Positions 22,431-33,170 of a DNA stretch of 64,000 bases are shown here, in pieces. The number at the start of each line of letters is the position of its first letter. The first letter of the stretch is position 1. Made by a program: the position numbers and the translations under genes. The stretch is from Triatoma infestans (taxonomy: Eukaryota; Arthropoda; Insecta; Hemiptera; Reduviidae): positions 62,001 through 126,000 of the forward strand of contig JAAEAF010000214.1 in assembly GCA_011037195.1 (NCBI GenBank), written 5' to 3'. The notes under the pieces were generated by a model, which did not search any database, was not told the origin of the DNA, and worked only from the letters and a program-made list of their open reading frames with translations.

Positions 22431-23589
22431 ACTGAATATTTACAAAGAAAGATCTACACATGCCAATTACGTAAAGCACTGGAAATTTCTTTTTGTTTAC
22501 ATTTTTTTAATGAAAAATTAAAAAAAAAAAATTCTGGTGGAGGTATTTTCATTAAATAATGGTGGGTGGGGGGAATGATCTCACACTCACACTCTCTATC
22601 TTTTCCATGAGTTTTTATTGGTTTAGACAGGATGGAAGAAAAATGAAAATACTAATTCATTTTGTTGTCCCTACAAGTACCATCTCGTACTAAACTGTGG
22701 AGGGATTTAGCAGGGCTGACTGGAGGGATTAAGGGGGCACTTTTGTGTAAAAAAAAAAAAGGAGTTTTTTCTCATCTCCAAGTTTAGGGGGTTTCCTCTT
22801 TTTTCATTCGTAATTTTCCCAAGTAGGTAAGGGTAAAATATAGAGGAGATGGGGATTTTTACCCTGCCAGCTAGAGTCAACTTGACGCACACAACTTTTT
22901 AATTTTTAATTTTTTTTTTTCTAATGTTTTAATGTTTATATATATATATATAAAACTGTGTTAGATGAAGGTATGGCATGGCGTTTCCTCCCTTCCTCTA
23001 GGGGAGGTGAAGTTTCCTCTCTTAAGTTTTTTCGACACGAGGAACTGAGAGTAGGTGAGGCCGCTTGTTACTTTTAGGGAGACAGTGTGTGTGTGTTTGT
23101 ATGAAGCTCCGTTGTACGAGTGAATAAATATCAAATATGCATTATGAGAATACTGTGTTTGTGAGTGAGTACAACATGTATTTGTGTGTGTTTGCTTCTT
23201 TAAGGAGATCGAAAAGATGGAGAAGGTTGGTAAGCCTGTTTGCAACAACTGGGAAGAAATGAGAGAAGAAGGTTAATGTCTCCTCAATAGAATGAACACA
23301 GAGAACAGAATAATATAACCGTAAGAGTTTCTCGTCAAACTTAACAAGGATTACCACCCTTGTAACATTTTTTTTTTTTTATCACGCTGCCCTCGGATGA
23401 ATGAGGAAAATCATTAGAAGTCTGGGCAATTTTTTCTGTTTTCAGCGGAAGGGGATTAAAAATTTTTTTCTTTTTATTTCTTTCGAACTGGTGAAGTATT
23501 GAATTGAAGTATTAGGAGTGGGGGGGTCTGTGCACTGTGGGTGGGTAAACAAATACCAAAAATAAACAGTTTTATAAATGAATCTATCT
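22431..23589. other. No gene recognised
   Basis: Holds (TA)n near 22938, A/T runs and GA-rich blocks near 23210-23270. Open frames of under 100 codons show no domain. Confidence 0.4.
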
Positions 23590-23885
23590 ATCTACAAAAA
23601 CTTATTCTGTAAAATCGCGCTTCCAGTTGATGGATTTTACCTAAAATCTTCGTGTTTGGTGTGGGGTAGTACCTAAATGGAATACGGCGAGTTTTCGTTT
23701 TTGAGCTATTCTATTAGCACACTCACACTCACACATACACACACAAACCATTTGCTAAAAACATTTCTTTTCGTATATAGCAGCCGCAAAACGTGTATTT
23801 CTGGTGAAAATTAAATTTTTGGTGAAAATCTGGCGATCGCAGTACTTACTTCCCCTTCACTAGGAGTAAGAGAAAGTAGAAAGCA
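23590..23885 (-). repeat. Family A fragment, head
   Basis: TTATTCTGTAAAATCGCGCT, CTTCCAGTTGATGGATTTTA, CA-rich tract near 23719, TATTTCTGGTGAAAATT and AGGAGTAAGAGAAAGTAGAA at the end. Confidence 0.65.
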
Positions 23886-23925
23886 TCAGGCTCCCACCAA
23901 ACGCCAAATTTAGATCTTAAGACAA

Positions 23926-24152
23926 TTTTTTTTTTTTTATATTGTTATAGGGGCTTATTGCTCTGCGACCAGAAAGAACTATTGTGCCCTGCCGGCCTCA
24001 GAGCATTGTTCTCTAGCTACAGACAACACTGCCCATCACCGGACAGTAAGTTGCTGAGACTCCCAAGAATAGAAAATCCAAGGGCAACATTCTCGATTCA
24101 CATCTGAGACCTCCGCGTTGCTAGTCCAGTTGCTACCACTGAGCTAATCCCT
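23926..24152 (-). mobile_element. tRNA-derived SINE with poly-A tail
   Basis: Minus strand: GGGATTAGCTCAGTGGTAGC gives the start of a tRNA and a clear pol III A box (TAGCTCAGTGG, 24136-24146). About 45 nt further on, GTGAATCGAGAATG is a weak B box. A tRNA-unrelated body follows, ending in a run of A (poly-T at 23926-23938 on the plus strand). This is the SINE layout. No target duplication recognised and no second copy in the window. A decayed tRNA gene is less likely because of the tail. Confidence 0.6.
24136..24146 (-). promoter_or_regulatory. Pol III A box of the SINE
   Basis: TAGCTCAGTGG on the minus strand matches the A-box consensus TRGCNNAGYGG at every fixed position. Confidence 0.65.
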
Positions 24153-24248
24153 TCCTTCTTCCTTGGCTTACGCTCATTAACTATGGTCGGAGACCCTAGT
24201 TTGTGTACTGTATTTGTCCTTGCTTGTGAAGGGTTAAGTGTATGTAGT

Positions 24249-24594
24249 CAGAGACATTTTCCGAGTAGCCTGCTTCATTTTGTGGTCATCGACCGATTTC
24301 GGGCATTCGCCCATCTTCAGGATGCGTTTTTCAGACAGTGTGACAGCACAGACTTGCACAGAGCAAAGTTAGTTTACACACTCTAATCTACACAGAGTCT
24401 AGTCTACACAGAGGAAGTGAGTGTGTAAACTAACTTTGCTCTGTATAAGTCTGTGTTGTCACATTGTCTGAAAACGCATCCTGAAGATGGGCGAACGCCC
24501 GAAACCGGTAGGTAGATGACCACAAAATGAAGCAGGCTACCACGGAAAATGTCTCTGATGCTTTCCAGCTCTGCGGAACCAACCACCACAACAA
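24249..24594 (-). mobile_element. FB palindromic element 2 with 15-bp target duplication
   Basis: TTAAGTGTATGTAGT flanks both sides (24234-24248 and 24595-24609). Arms 24249-24370 and about 24430-24560 are inverted copies. The centre has CTACACAGAG words not found in the other FB centres. The extension GCTTTCCAGCTCTGCGGAAC is at the right end, so the element reads right to left. Confidence 0.85.
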
Positions 24595-24609
24595 TTAAGT
24601 GTATGTAGT

Positions 24610-25913
24610 TTAAATGTATTGTGTACTGTTCTGACGAAGTACATGGAGTACTTAGCTGTGCTAACCCGTAGGGTCGCTACTTCCCAAGTAACTGCATGCA
24701 ACAGATATCCCTTGCGGACATAAGACAAGTTTTAAACGACTAAGCAAACAAGTAACAAAAAAGTCTTCCAAACAGTATTGAAATAGTCAAGAACAAATTG
24801 AAACAATTGGGAAGCCTTAAATGAACGAACAACGATGAAGTCTTCAAGCATAATTTAAACAGCTAATAACTTTCATGATATAATCAACGAGTGATTAGGA
24901 ACCTTTTCATTCAACGCACTATCACGAACCTTTTTTTTTATAGGCCACGGAATTCTCTACCAGCTAGCTATCAACAAAAGAGTTCTAGCCAGCAAAAATA
25001 CACCGTTTGCCAACGGTGCCACGATTGACAACGCTGCTCGTCACTCCGACTATTCTCAACAATTCCTCTTAAACACTACCTCTTTGAGGGAAAGTACACT
25101 AGTAAATTATCATTTTATTTTCCAACTTTCTAGCTTTTATTACACTTTCATTATAAATCAGACAGTGGTTCACCCAATGAGAAAGTTTCAGCAAACAAAC
25201 ATGAAGTGTAAAAGAACGAATTGCAAAATCTCTAAAGAAATGGCCAGTCCATTAATTCCACTTTTGTAATAGAGATGAAGAAAATATTAAAACAAAAATT
25301 CATCATAAAGATATTATGGCCCAAAAATCAGAGGTCACATGAAATATTAACGAAATATTGCTACTAATAGCATACCTACTATGGTCTATCCAGTGCTGCC
25401 AACACATATCCGCTAATAATGAATTTCCCCGTTGGTTTGTCAAATACGTGATAACTAGTGTAAGTTAAAACCACCATAAATTTATATCCATCACTATAAA
25501 TTCATATATTAATCATAATATTACAAAACGACGGTAGAAGATCGCCATATTTATTATCGCATAAATTAGGGGCCCTTATATGTCTATTCTGTAATATGAA
25601 CGTATAATTTTGTTCATTAATTATGTATTTAATGTGAATATGTAACAGTATACACAAATACACAGTATATACAATATATGTATATAACTAATTCACTTTT
25701 ATATATACAAAATACAGGTTTAGACATCAGTTAAGTGACATACATATGACAAGTCAAATTATTAACATCACTTAATGCTGACATGTTATTATGATTGTTA
25801 AGGATATTTAATGAGCACTTATTATTAGGCATGTATTAAATATATAATTACCATAATTACAAAATTAGAAGCAAATCATTTATTTTTTGAAATAATCTAT
25901 TACTATTAATAGA
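24610..25913. other. No gene recognised
   Basis: AT-rich DNA with no domain-bearing frame and no member of the repeats found elsewhere here. Candidate host intergenic or intronic sequence. Confidence 0.4.
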
Positions 25914-26612
25914 AAAATCCGGTTTGATACACACACATAACTTTCTTTTACTCCAGTTTTCAAAATTGTAATTGATAAATTTTATATTTGATATATCAAA
26001 TTTAATGAAATTTTGTCGGCGTTTTTTTGAAGAAAATCGCAAAAATACTTCCTAGTAAAAACGCACTTCCGGTCATCCGATTTCATTCAAACTCGGAATT
26101 TCAACACATATTTAATTCTAATTAATATTATTTAGATGAAAGAATGGTGTAATAAACAGAAATACCACTTTAGAGGAAACCATAACCCCATCCCTCCCCC
26201 AAAAGTACCCTTAAATGAATTTTCCCAGAGAAATGTTTCAAATAAAGTTGTAGCTCTTTGTATGTGCAGTTGATGTATGTACCATGTTTCAAGAAAATCG
26301 TTGGCGCCATTTTTGAGAAAATCGCAAAAAAGCAAATAAACTAATTAGTAAAGTGGTATTTCCGGTTGAGGAATTTTGAGAGATAACCTACTGCCGGATC
26401 TCATTGGTGACATCTAAATAGAATAGAAGCAAATTTGAACTTTCTATGGTTTTTCTTTCTTGAGCTAAGCAGTTTACATACAGACCATTTTCTAAAAATC
26501 ACTTTCGTGGACTCAGGGGACCTCAAAACGGATATTTCAGTGGAAAAACTCGATATCGAAAATTTGATACGATTACAATACTTCCTCTTAATAGGAGTAA
26601 GAGAAAGTAAAA
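25914..26612 (-). repeat. Family A repeat, full length, two monomers, no microsatellite
   Basis: 699 bp from AAAATCCGGTTTGATACACA to TAGGAGTAAGAGAAAGTAAA. CTTCCGG and TTTCCGG marks near 26067 and 26360 (about 293 bp). The head has only ACATACAGACC where others carry (CA)n. Confidence 0.85.
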
Positions 26613-26639
26613 AGAAATTAGTTTGTTTAGAATCACACA

Positions 26640-26770
26640 AACTATATTTCTATCTTCTATTAAGAATAAGTATTGCGATCATGATGTGATATTTTCAAAA
26701 TTCAGTTTTTACTCCTAGTAAGAGGAAGTATTATAATCGTGTCAGATTATCGATATCAAGTTTTTTTTTC
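26640..26770 (+). repeat. Family A head fragments, two partial starts
   Basis: TTAAGAATAAGTATTGCGAT then, 40 bp on, TTTTTACTCCTAGTAAGAGG and AGTATTATAATCGTGTCAG. Two successive plus-strand heads, each cut within 80 bp. Confidence 0.6.
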
Positions 26771-27055
26771 TTTGTTTATGTTTCTGTAATGGAAAAAATG
26801 TTGCAAGTTTTAAAGTTCCACTAAAAATTCTTTTTCCACATTGTCAAAACTATCTATTATCTTGAAGCCTTGATAAAGACAGGAAACTCTGTCGTAACGT
26901 TGGCATAATTGAATGTTTCCTTGTTGGCCGATCCTCACCAAATTTCTTCATATCATTAATTTTCTTTTTGAATGTATATTCATTTTAAGAATTGCATGTA
27001 TTTTATCAAAGAAGCTTGTTTTAATAAATGTATTTTAAAAAAAATACAACAACAA
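26771..27055 (+). mobile_element. Possible retroelement end with a stem-forming motif
   Basis: CTTGATAAAGACAGGAAACT followed by CTGTCGTAACGTTGGC can form a short stem (GACAG/CTGTC). The segment ends in AAAAAAAATACAACAACAAA before family A resumes in the opposite orientation. It lies between family A pieces, so it may be an insertion. Its class is uncertain. Confidence 0.3.
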
Positions 27056-27351
27056 AAGACACAGACCATTCGCTGAAAATCTTGTTTACTTACTCCGGGG
27101 ACCTCAAAAAAACCTGTGAAAAACTCAAAATCAGGAAAATTTGACACAATCATAACACTATGCTAGGTATTAAGAAAATCGCAAAAAAAGTAAAAAAATC
27201 AACTAGTAAAGTGTTACTTCCGGTTGAGGTATTTTGGCAGATAACCTACTGTCGGATCGGATCCCATGGTAATACCTAAACGGAAGATATTCCGTTTGAA
27301 CTCTCTGCAATTATTCGTTTTTGAGCTATCTATTCACACACAGACACGGAG
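27056..27351 (-). repeat. Family A fragment with local inversion
   Basis: Head (ACAGACCATTCGCTGAAAAT to ACTATGCTAGGTATTAAG) comes before the monomer end (AGAAAATCGCAAAAAAAGTA, CTTCCGGTTGAGG near 27218), an order that is not that of an intact copy. The CACACACAGACACGGAG end is interrupted by FB element 3. Confidence 0.55.
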
Positions 27352-27361
27352 TAATTCGGAC

Positions 27362-27438
27362 TTCCTGAAGATGGGCGAACGCCCGAAACCGGTCGATGAC
27401 CACAAAATGAAGCAGGCTACCACGGAAAATGTCTCTGA
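27362..27438 (+). mobile_element. FB element 3, 77-bp truncated single arm, 10-bp target duplication
   Basis: Contains only the terminal part of one arm, from TTCCTGAAGATGGGCGAACG to GGAAAATGTCTCTGA. TAATTCGGAC flanks both sides (27352-27361, 27439-27448). Loss of everything on one side with an intact duplication is the pattern of 5' truncation during target-primed reverse transcription. Confidence 0.8.
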
Positions 27439-27783
27439 TAATTCGGACATCTAAAACATTTTCTTAAACTTAAAAAATTTGAATATTTTTCATTTATTTA
27501 AAATTGTAGAGTTATTAAAAATTTACTTAATAAAGCAGCTTTGTAAGGGGCACAAATTGCAACACACTGCCGCGGCGGCCCTGCGCATTTCCAGACTTGA
27601 AAGACCATTCCTAAAAAATGGTCTTGATCCCAAAAAAAAGAAAAAAGAATTACTTTTTACCACAATAGTTCATTTCTTTTCAATCAGTTTAGGTAATATT
27701 CTAATATAAATTTAGATTCAGAAAAAATATTAAATGGGAGAGGAACTTTCTCTTTTATTTATTTTTTTTTTTTATCTTTTAAA

Positions 27784-28956
27784 TTGGTTTTATTTAATTC
27801 GTACTATAATTTTATTTACTCTGTCGACATTATTATATTGCTTTTCGCTGATGACCTGGTTATTTTCGGCGACTCCCACAGTGATGTTCGGAATAAATTA
27901 AAAATACTTAGTGCCTATTGTAAGGTTAATAAACTCGAAGTAAATATTCATAAAACTAAAATAGTCAAATTCTTTAAGGGCAGGCCTAAGAAAGAAAACA
28001 AATTCTACTTTGATAATCATTATATGGAAATCACATTCTGTTATAATTATCTAGATATAACATTCTCCTCTTCAGGCTTATTTTATAAAGCCTTAGAACA
28101 GGCAACCTCGCGGGCAAACTCAGCAACTGGGGCAGTACTGAATACCTGTGCTAAAGCCAAAATTATTGCCTGGGAACCCAGGGAACGATTATGTAATGCA
28201 GTAGTCTTACCACCTGTGATGTATTCTGCGGAGATATGGAGTCTAAGACACTCAGATAGTTTAGAAAAAGCCCGACTTAATTATTATAAGAGACTCTTAT
28301 GCTTAGCACGGAACACTCCAAACTACATGGTTAGATTGGAGACCGGTACAGCACATATAAAGTGGCACCTAGTAAAGAGGGCACTAAACTGGCTTGTAAA
28401 GTTATTAGGCATGAACCTGGATAGATATCCTCGTGTCTGCCTTGAACAAACTCGGAGCGCAGCCTCTCGCGAGCCCCCTGATAAATACAACTGGATACGC
28501 CAACTTGCCAAACTATTAGCGGATATTGAAGAAAATGACGTGCTGAATATTGCTGACTCCCAAAAGCTTAAATCACTAATCCCAAATATACTGACTAAAT
28601 ATGAACTGCACCTGAAGAACCAAGACATAGACTCACTAAATAACTCAACTTTTAGTTCCTTTTATCTCTATATTTACGGCTATACTCTACAAACACAAAA
28701 ATACCTTCTAAACAGAACTCCATTGTCATTTTTACGACTTTACGCACAGTTACGGACTTCAGGACACCATCAAATCTCACTGCGCATAACTGACAAACTC
28801 TTGACGCTTCTTCCTACATCTGTCTGTCGATACTGTGACTCAAACGAATACGAAGACCTACACCACATTCTAACAACAATAGCGTACGTTCTAAGTATTT
28901 CAAATCTTGTACCTTTGACATGGACCATCTACTTGGTGCCAGCGATGACACAATAG
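27784..28956 (+). CDS. Non-LTR retrotransposon reverse transcriptase, 5'-truncated ORF2
   Basis: A continuous 390-codon frame. Residues 17-28 (IILLFADDLVIF) hold the FADD catalytic box of the reverse transcriptase palm. The region near LEVNIHKTKIVKF and the later YLDITFSSSGLF fit the motifs that follow it in LINEs. The C-terminal part ends with CRYCDSNEYEDLHHIL, a zinc-knuckle-like domain lacking its last Cys. The fingers and first palm motifs, plus any endonuclease, are missing, so the Met start is not the native one. No RNase H domain is seen. The family resembles the CR1/L2 group, but I cannot settle the clade. The lack of stops suggests a fairly recent insertion. Confidence 0.8.
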   Translation: MVLFNSYYNFIYSVDIIILLFADDLVIFGDSHSDVRNKLKILSAYCKVNKLEVNIHKTKIVKFFKGRPKKENKFYFDNHYMEITFCYNYLDITFSSSGLFYKALEQATSRANSATGAVLNTCAKAKIIAWEPRERLCNAVVLPPVMYSAEIWSLRHSDSLEKARLNYYKRLLCLARNTPNYMVRLETGTAHIKWHLVKRALNWLVKLLGMNLDRYPRVCLEQTRSAASREPPDKYNWIRQLAKLLADIEENDVLNIADSQKLKSLIPNILTKYELHLKNQDIDSLNNSTFSSFYLYIYGYTLQTQKYLLNRTPLSFLRLYAQLRTSGHHQISLRITDKLLTLLPTSVCRYCDSNEYEDLHHILTTIAYVLSISNLVPLTWTIYLVPAMTQ

Positions 28957-29499
28957 TCAGAAATCTCTTCCTTTATTTTGATACATGTTTTAAAAATAGG
29001 CCACTCCCAACCCCTCGGTAAATACGTTACTTATCCATAGATATCCTTTTTTTTCATTTAGTTTTACTTATTCCATAACGGGTCTTTACTTTTTGTTCAA
29101 ATAACACTTACTAACACACTAGTTTAGGTACAGAAGAGTAATTTTTTTTTTTTTTTGAGTAGGTACCTCAAAATATATATGGGTGTTTCTTATTTTATTT
29201 TATTTATTTTATTTTTTTTCGTTTTCTGTCTTTGTTGATATATTAGTATGAGTTAATTATGCTTATTTTATACAATTATTCTTATTATTTCCAATACTTG
29301 TCCATTCAACTTCATGTAATCTTTCTTTCGCTAATTATCTCTTTGTGTTTATCTACACCATTTAATTAAGTTTTTTCTTTCTTGTTTCTATTATTATTTT
29401 CTCATACAGTGTGTACTAATTGTGTAAAAGTTCAACTCTTTGTATAGGACTTAAAATTCCTAAAACATATAAAGAAACTAAATTACTATAATTTTACTT
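28957..29499 (+). other. Probable LINE 3' UTR and AT-rich DNA
   Basis: Sequence right after the reverse transcriptase stop is T-rich, without genes. The 3' end of the LINE is not clear; it may reach about 29480, where family A-like ACTTTCTCTTACG begins. Confidence 0.35.
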
Positions 29500-29990
29500 T
29501 CTCTTACGTAATTACGTATTTTTACTTCCTCTTAGTAAGATGAAGTATTGCAAGCGAGTAAGTTTTTTAAATTATCACCAGAATTATATATTCCCAGAGT
29601 CTCTGATAGCGAATAAATGTTTTTAGCGAATGATTTGTATGGAATTTGTAAGTGTGTGTGTGAATAAATTATTCCAAAAACTAATAAATCGCAGGACGTT
29701 CGAATTTAATATTATTTGTATGTACCACCTTCAAATCCGAGACTTAGGTTCGGCCAAATTCCTTTACTGAATTTTTTTTTTCTTCTTATCGAATTTCTTT
29801 AAAATGAGTCAGCAATTTTCTTTAAACTACCTACGCATAACTACTAAAGGGCCTATCACTTTAATTTGAAATAATTTTTCAGTGAAAATTGATCTTTGAG
29901 GATTTCTGAGGGAATTGCAACATCTTAAGATTTCCTTTAAACTGTATCTTCAGTAAAATGTATGGTTCTACCACTTACCTGTAATAACAA
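29500..29990 (+). repeat. Family A repeat, diverged
   Basis: TTTTTACTTCCTCTTAGTAA, GATGAAGTATTGCAAGCG, short GTGTGTGTG tract, CAGGACGTTCGAATTTAATA and an AGCAATTTTCTTTAAACTAC monomer part, ending with GTATGGTTCTACCACTTA. Confidence 0.6.
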
Positions 29991-30004
29991 CCCTAAAAAG
30001 CATC

Positions 30005-30680
30005 TTGCGATGAATGGTAGAATGACCATATTGCTTGCCTTGCCAAAACCTGTCTTTTAATTCTATAACAGGCTTTCATTGCCCCAAGATTTTCACTTTC
30101 AGAAAGAACGGTGAGATTCTCAACAAAGTAGCTGCGGTTGGCGTGGTCCGAAACGCATCAGTCATCGCCAGACAATTCAGGCGTTGAATATCCTCAAACA
30201 GCTTTCTAGCGGATCGTATCTCAATGCGACGCCTCCATTCCAAAGCCAAATATATCCAGAACATCATCTTAGGCGTAATCCCCCAGTTCTTATCTACAAT
30301 TCTTCGCCATTGGCCAAAAGGAAATTATTGCAGTCTGATGCTGTGTCTTAACATGTTCCGACCAGTTCAATTTGCTGTCAAGAACTACTGCAAGGAACTT
30401 CACCTATTTACTAATCTGCATGGAAGTGCCTAACAACCTGGGAGTCCTTGCAGAAAAAGAAGGGTGCAAGAACGTATACTTTCTAAAAGGGTACCACAAA
30501 AATATATTTATAAGTGCTTATTTTAATAAAGAAAAACTTGAAGAAGATGGTGAAGAAGGTGTAAAACCCACTATCTTCTTCATACGAGTAAATAGAATTA
30601 CCTGCGTCTTATTAGGGTTAATAAAAAGACCTTTATCCTGTGTCCAACGATATACCATGTTCAGGGCATATTTGTCTGGT
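30005..30680 (-). pseudogene. Non-LTR retrotransposon reverse transcriptase fragment
   Basis: Minus strand, from high to low coordinates: FLAVVLDSKLNWSEHVKT (about 30400-30340) is the KYLGVxLDxKLNWxxH motif after the palm, then after frameshifts IQRLNCLAMTDAFRTTPTAA (about 30190-30130) is the thumb motif of I/R1/Jockey-type enzymes. Frames shift at least twice. No RNase H or 3' tail follows; family A sequence flanks both sides. An old fragment, probably from the same broad group as the RNase H LINEs elsewhere in the window. Confidence 0.7.
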
Positions 30681-30689
30681 AAGTCTGCT

Positions 30690-30920
30690 AATTTTAAAGA
30701 AAAATCATTTGTTCATTTTCAAGAAAACTGGGAAAAATTGAAAAACAAATAAATTCAGGAAAACTTTATTTCTGATTAATGAATTTTGACCGAAACCTTC
30801 GGTATCGGATCCGGGCGAGCTACTTTTCCTTCTTTATGTTGAAGATAATAACAAATCTGTATTTACGATGATTAGCTTACTCTCTAAAACTGACCTGACT
30901 ATATTTTAGTTCCTCTTGCA
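30690..30920 (-). repeat. Family A fragment
   Basis: TTTTCAAGAAAACTGGGAAA, TTATTTCTGATTAATGAATT, TTTTGACCGAAACCTTCGGT, then a decayed head ending TAGTTCCTCTTGCAACAG. Confidence 0.5.
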
Positions 30921-31059
30921 ACAGTAGAGAGAGCAGAAAAATGACGTTGATAAGATAATCCTCGGATTGATTAATAGCAAAACATTGTTAACTTTAATAT
31001 ATAATATGTAGTCATCTTAGCCAAGTTTGATTAATAGAATTTAAATTAATAAGTAATTA

Positions 31060-31440
31060 ATTCTAAAACCGTTTATAACAATTAACATTCTCGTTTAAGT
31101 ACGATATCATGTTACGTGCAATAACGCTCACTCAGTAATAATACACAAGCTTAATGGTGTATTTGATTTGAATAGCAAAATACTATTATTGTGCGGAGGG
31201 AGCGCAAAGGATTATATAATATAAACCCTTCGGGGAATGCAATCATCACCTGCAACAACAACAAGATTAACCCGCCAAATATGACGTCATACATCTCCCC
31301 CAGCTGCAATTTGTATTAATTTCGCCTCCTGCTTTTCCTGCCATCTAACCGAATGCATAACATTATCGCACATAATTAAATAATAGTACATTGCTTGGAC
31401 AATGCTCAAATCGAATCATTTAATTGATTTATAGGTTAAT
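31060..31440. promoter_or_regulatory. Candidate regulatory block upstream of homeobox exon
   Basis: A stretch free of the window's repeats and higher in complexity than its surroundings. It has TAATTAATTC, CACCTGCAAC (E-box), ATGACGTCAT (CRE palindrome), CAGCTGC and several AATTA homeodomain-type cores. It lies 1.5-1.9 kb upstream of the homeobox exon, probably in an intron. Motif density alone is weak evidence. Confidence 0.3.
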
Positions 31441-32941
31441 TTTTGTTGTTTTTTTTTTTTTTTACTTATGCCATAAAAATCTAATTACCAAGAGGAGAGA
31501 GAGGCAAGTTCCCATATTCTTTGCGATTTAGATTGGTAGATTGGGCAATCAATTGCCTTACACACATTTGCTTAATTTAGCCAACCATTGACTTCCCACT
31601 CCAATTAGTTCCCTTTGGAATATTCTAAGAATTTTGTGAAATGAACACATCTTTCAAATTAGACTTCCAAATTGGCTCATCCCAAATGCAACAAAGAATG
31701 GCCAATATTTCTGTTTGGAAAGCTGTGATCCGGATGGTCTCCTATCTCAATATAAGCCTGCAACTTGCCGGTAATAAGTGTGGTAATCTCCTAAGATCAC
31801 ATAGGTGAACCCACAGTTAACCTATCCTTTCTTATAAAATATTCGGGAATTTGTAAACAATTTTTGGGAACCTATAATAAAAAAAATCATCTCCTGGTTC
31901 ACAGAAGAATGAGGATATCATTTTCACTGCTAAAGATTATTCAAGACTACTACAAGAACACTCACTGGACCATGGAAATTTTAAAATCGCAGTTTATTAT
32001 TGTATATGTTTAGAAACTCCAGGCAGGCATTGGCAGGCGAAGAAAGTTTCACTGTAAAACTATTCCAACTAGGGATCATCAGCAAAATACAGATTGAACG
32101 GCAAGGTACTGCCTTGAGTTTGGCATGGGAGAGTCTTTCATATCTTTGGTAGGATGTAAAGGAAAACAGCGTAGTAAGCGATGTGTCCGTATGAAAGAAT
32201 TGGTCTTATTAAAAAAAGATAGGACTGAACGATTAAATTCTAGAAAATTGGATTCTGTATAGAATGATCGGGAAGCAATGTGAACCCTCCATCTGATCAT
32301 TAACCAGAAATCTGAAAACGGTATCAAAAGAATTTCATGCACAATTTCTTTTTACAATTGTACCAAGTTCAGTTGAAATTCCTAACGAACCTTTCAAGCA
32401 ACAGTTTGGTTGGAAGAACTGACTGGCTGAGGGAAATTTAAAAACAAGATGAGCGCTGAATTTCCTCCAACAACACTTTAAGTTAATCAAAGTAATTTTT
32501 TCCATGGAAAGCACTGTTTTATTTATACGGTTCTAAATGTTAAGATTTTTAAAAAGAGTTATATAAAACCAAATCTAGTGCGATCTGAAAGATCCAATTT
32601 GGCTTTATGTCAGTGTCTATAAATAATATAGATGTCTGTAAAATGTAAAACGTAAAAGTGTGAAGGTAAGAGTCATGTGTGTGTGTGTGGTAAGAGTTTG
32701 CTTGTAGGTTCACTAAACCCAAATAGGTGTACACATCAACTACTTCTGCAGCAGGCCTTATGTATGTGTGTAGTATGAGTGTCGGGGATGTCAGTGTATT
32801 ATTAGTGTCATTAGACTATGATTTATACGCAGGGAGACTAAGATCCCTAAAAAAGTGCTAGCCCACTTTCAACCCCGTGAAGTAATTTAGTGCAAAATTA
32901 AATGCTAATCCTTTGTTTTGTTTGTTTTTTCCTTTTTCCAG
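31441..32941. other. Presumed intron upstream of homeobox exon
   Basis: No gene or clear repeat; poly-T near 31450. The end is a good 3' splice site: TTTGTTTTTTCCTTTTTCCAG at 32921-32941. Small frames (for example 32079-32342 minus) show no domain. Confidence 0.5.
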
Positions 32942-33170
32942 CCACATTTCCAATGGCCAGGCGGATAGGACATCCATATCAAAATAGGACACCACCAAAA
33001 AGGAAAAAGCCTAGAACCTCTTTTACAAGATTACAGATTGCCGAATTAGAAAAAAGGTTTCACAAACAGAAATATTTAGCCTCAGCTGAACGGGCCGCTT
33101 TGGCTAAATCATTAAAAATGACCGACGCGCAGGTCAAGACGTGGTTTCAAAATCGTCGAACAAAATGGAG
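32942..33170 (+). CDS. C15: TLX/Hox11 (insect C15/clawless) homeobox exon
   Basis: Internal exon of a homeodomain transcription factor acting in the nucleus. Acceptor TTTTTCCAG|CC is at 32941 and donor GGAG|GTGAGTAA at 33171, so the exon is 229 nt with entry phase 1 and exit phase 2. It encodes [19 protein letters not shown] and then homeodomain positions 1-57. Helix 3 reads [12 protein letters not shown] with Thr at position 47 (Ile or Val in most homeodomains), the diagnostic residue of TLX proteins, and N51 and R53 are intact. [13 protein letters not shown] before the homeodomain and [17 protein letters not shown] within it are also TLX-specific. The exon end inside the codon after KW matches the conserved exon boundary before RQTAEERE in TLX genes. 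Flanking exons were not found. In insects C15 acts in distal leg patterning, with other tissue roles. Confidence 0.95.

Noticed and set aside
24090..24152. Functional tRNA gene
   Set aside because: The A box is good, but the T-arm/B box is poor, no cloverleaf closes, and a SINE body with poly-A tail follows.
32902..32941. Residues [14 protein letters not shown] as N-terminus of the homeodomain protein
   Set aside because: This is the polypyrimidine tract and splice acceptor of the intron read as protein.
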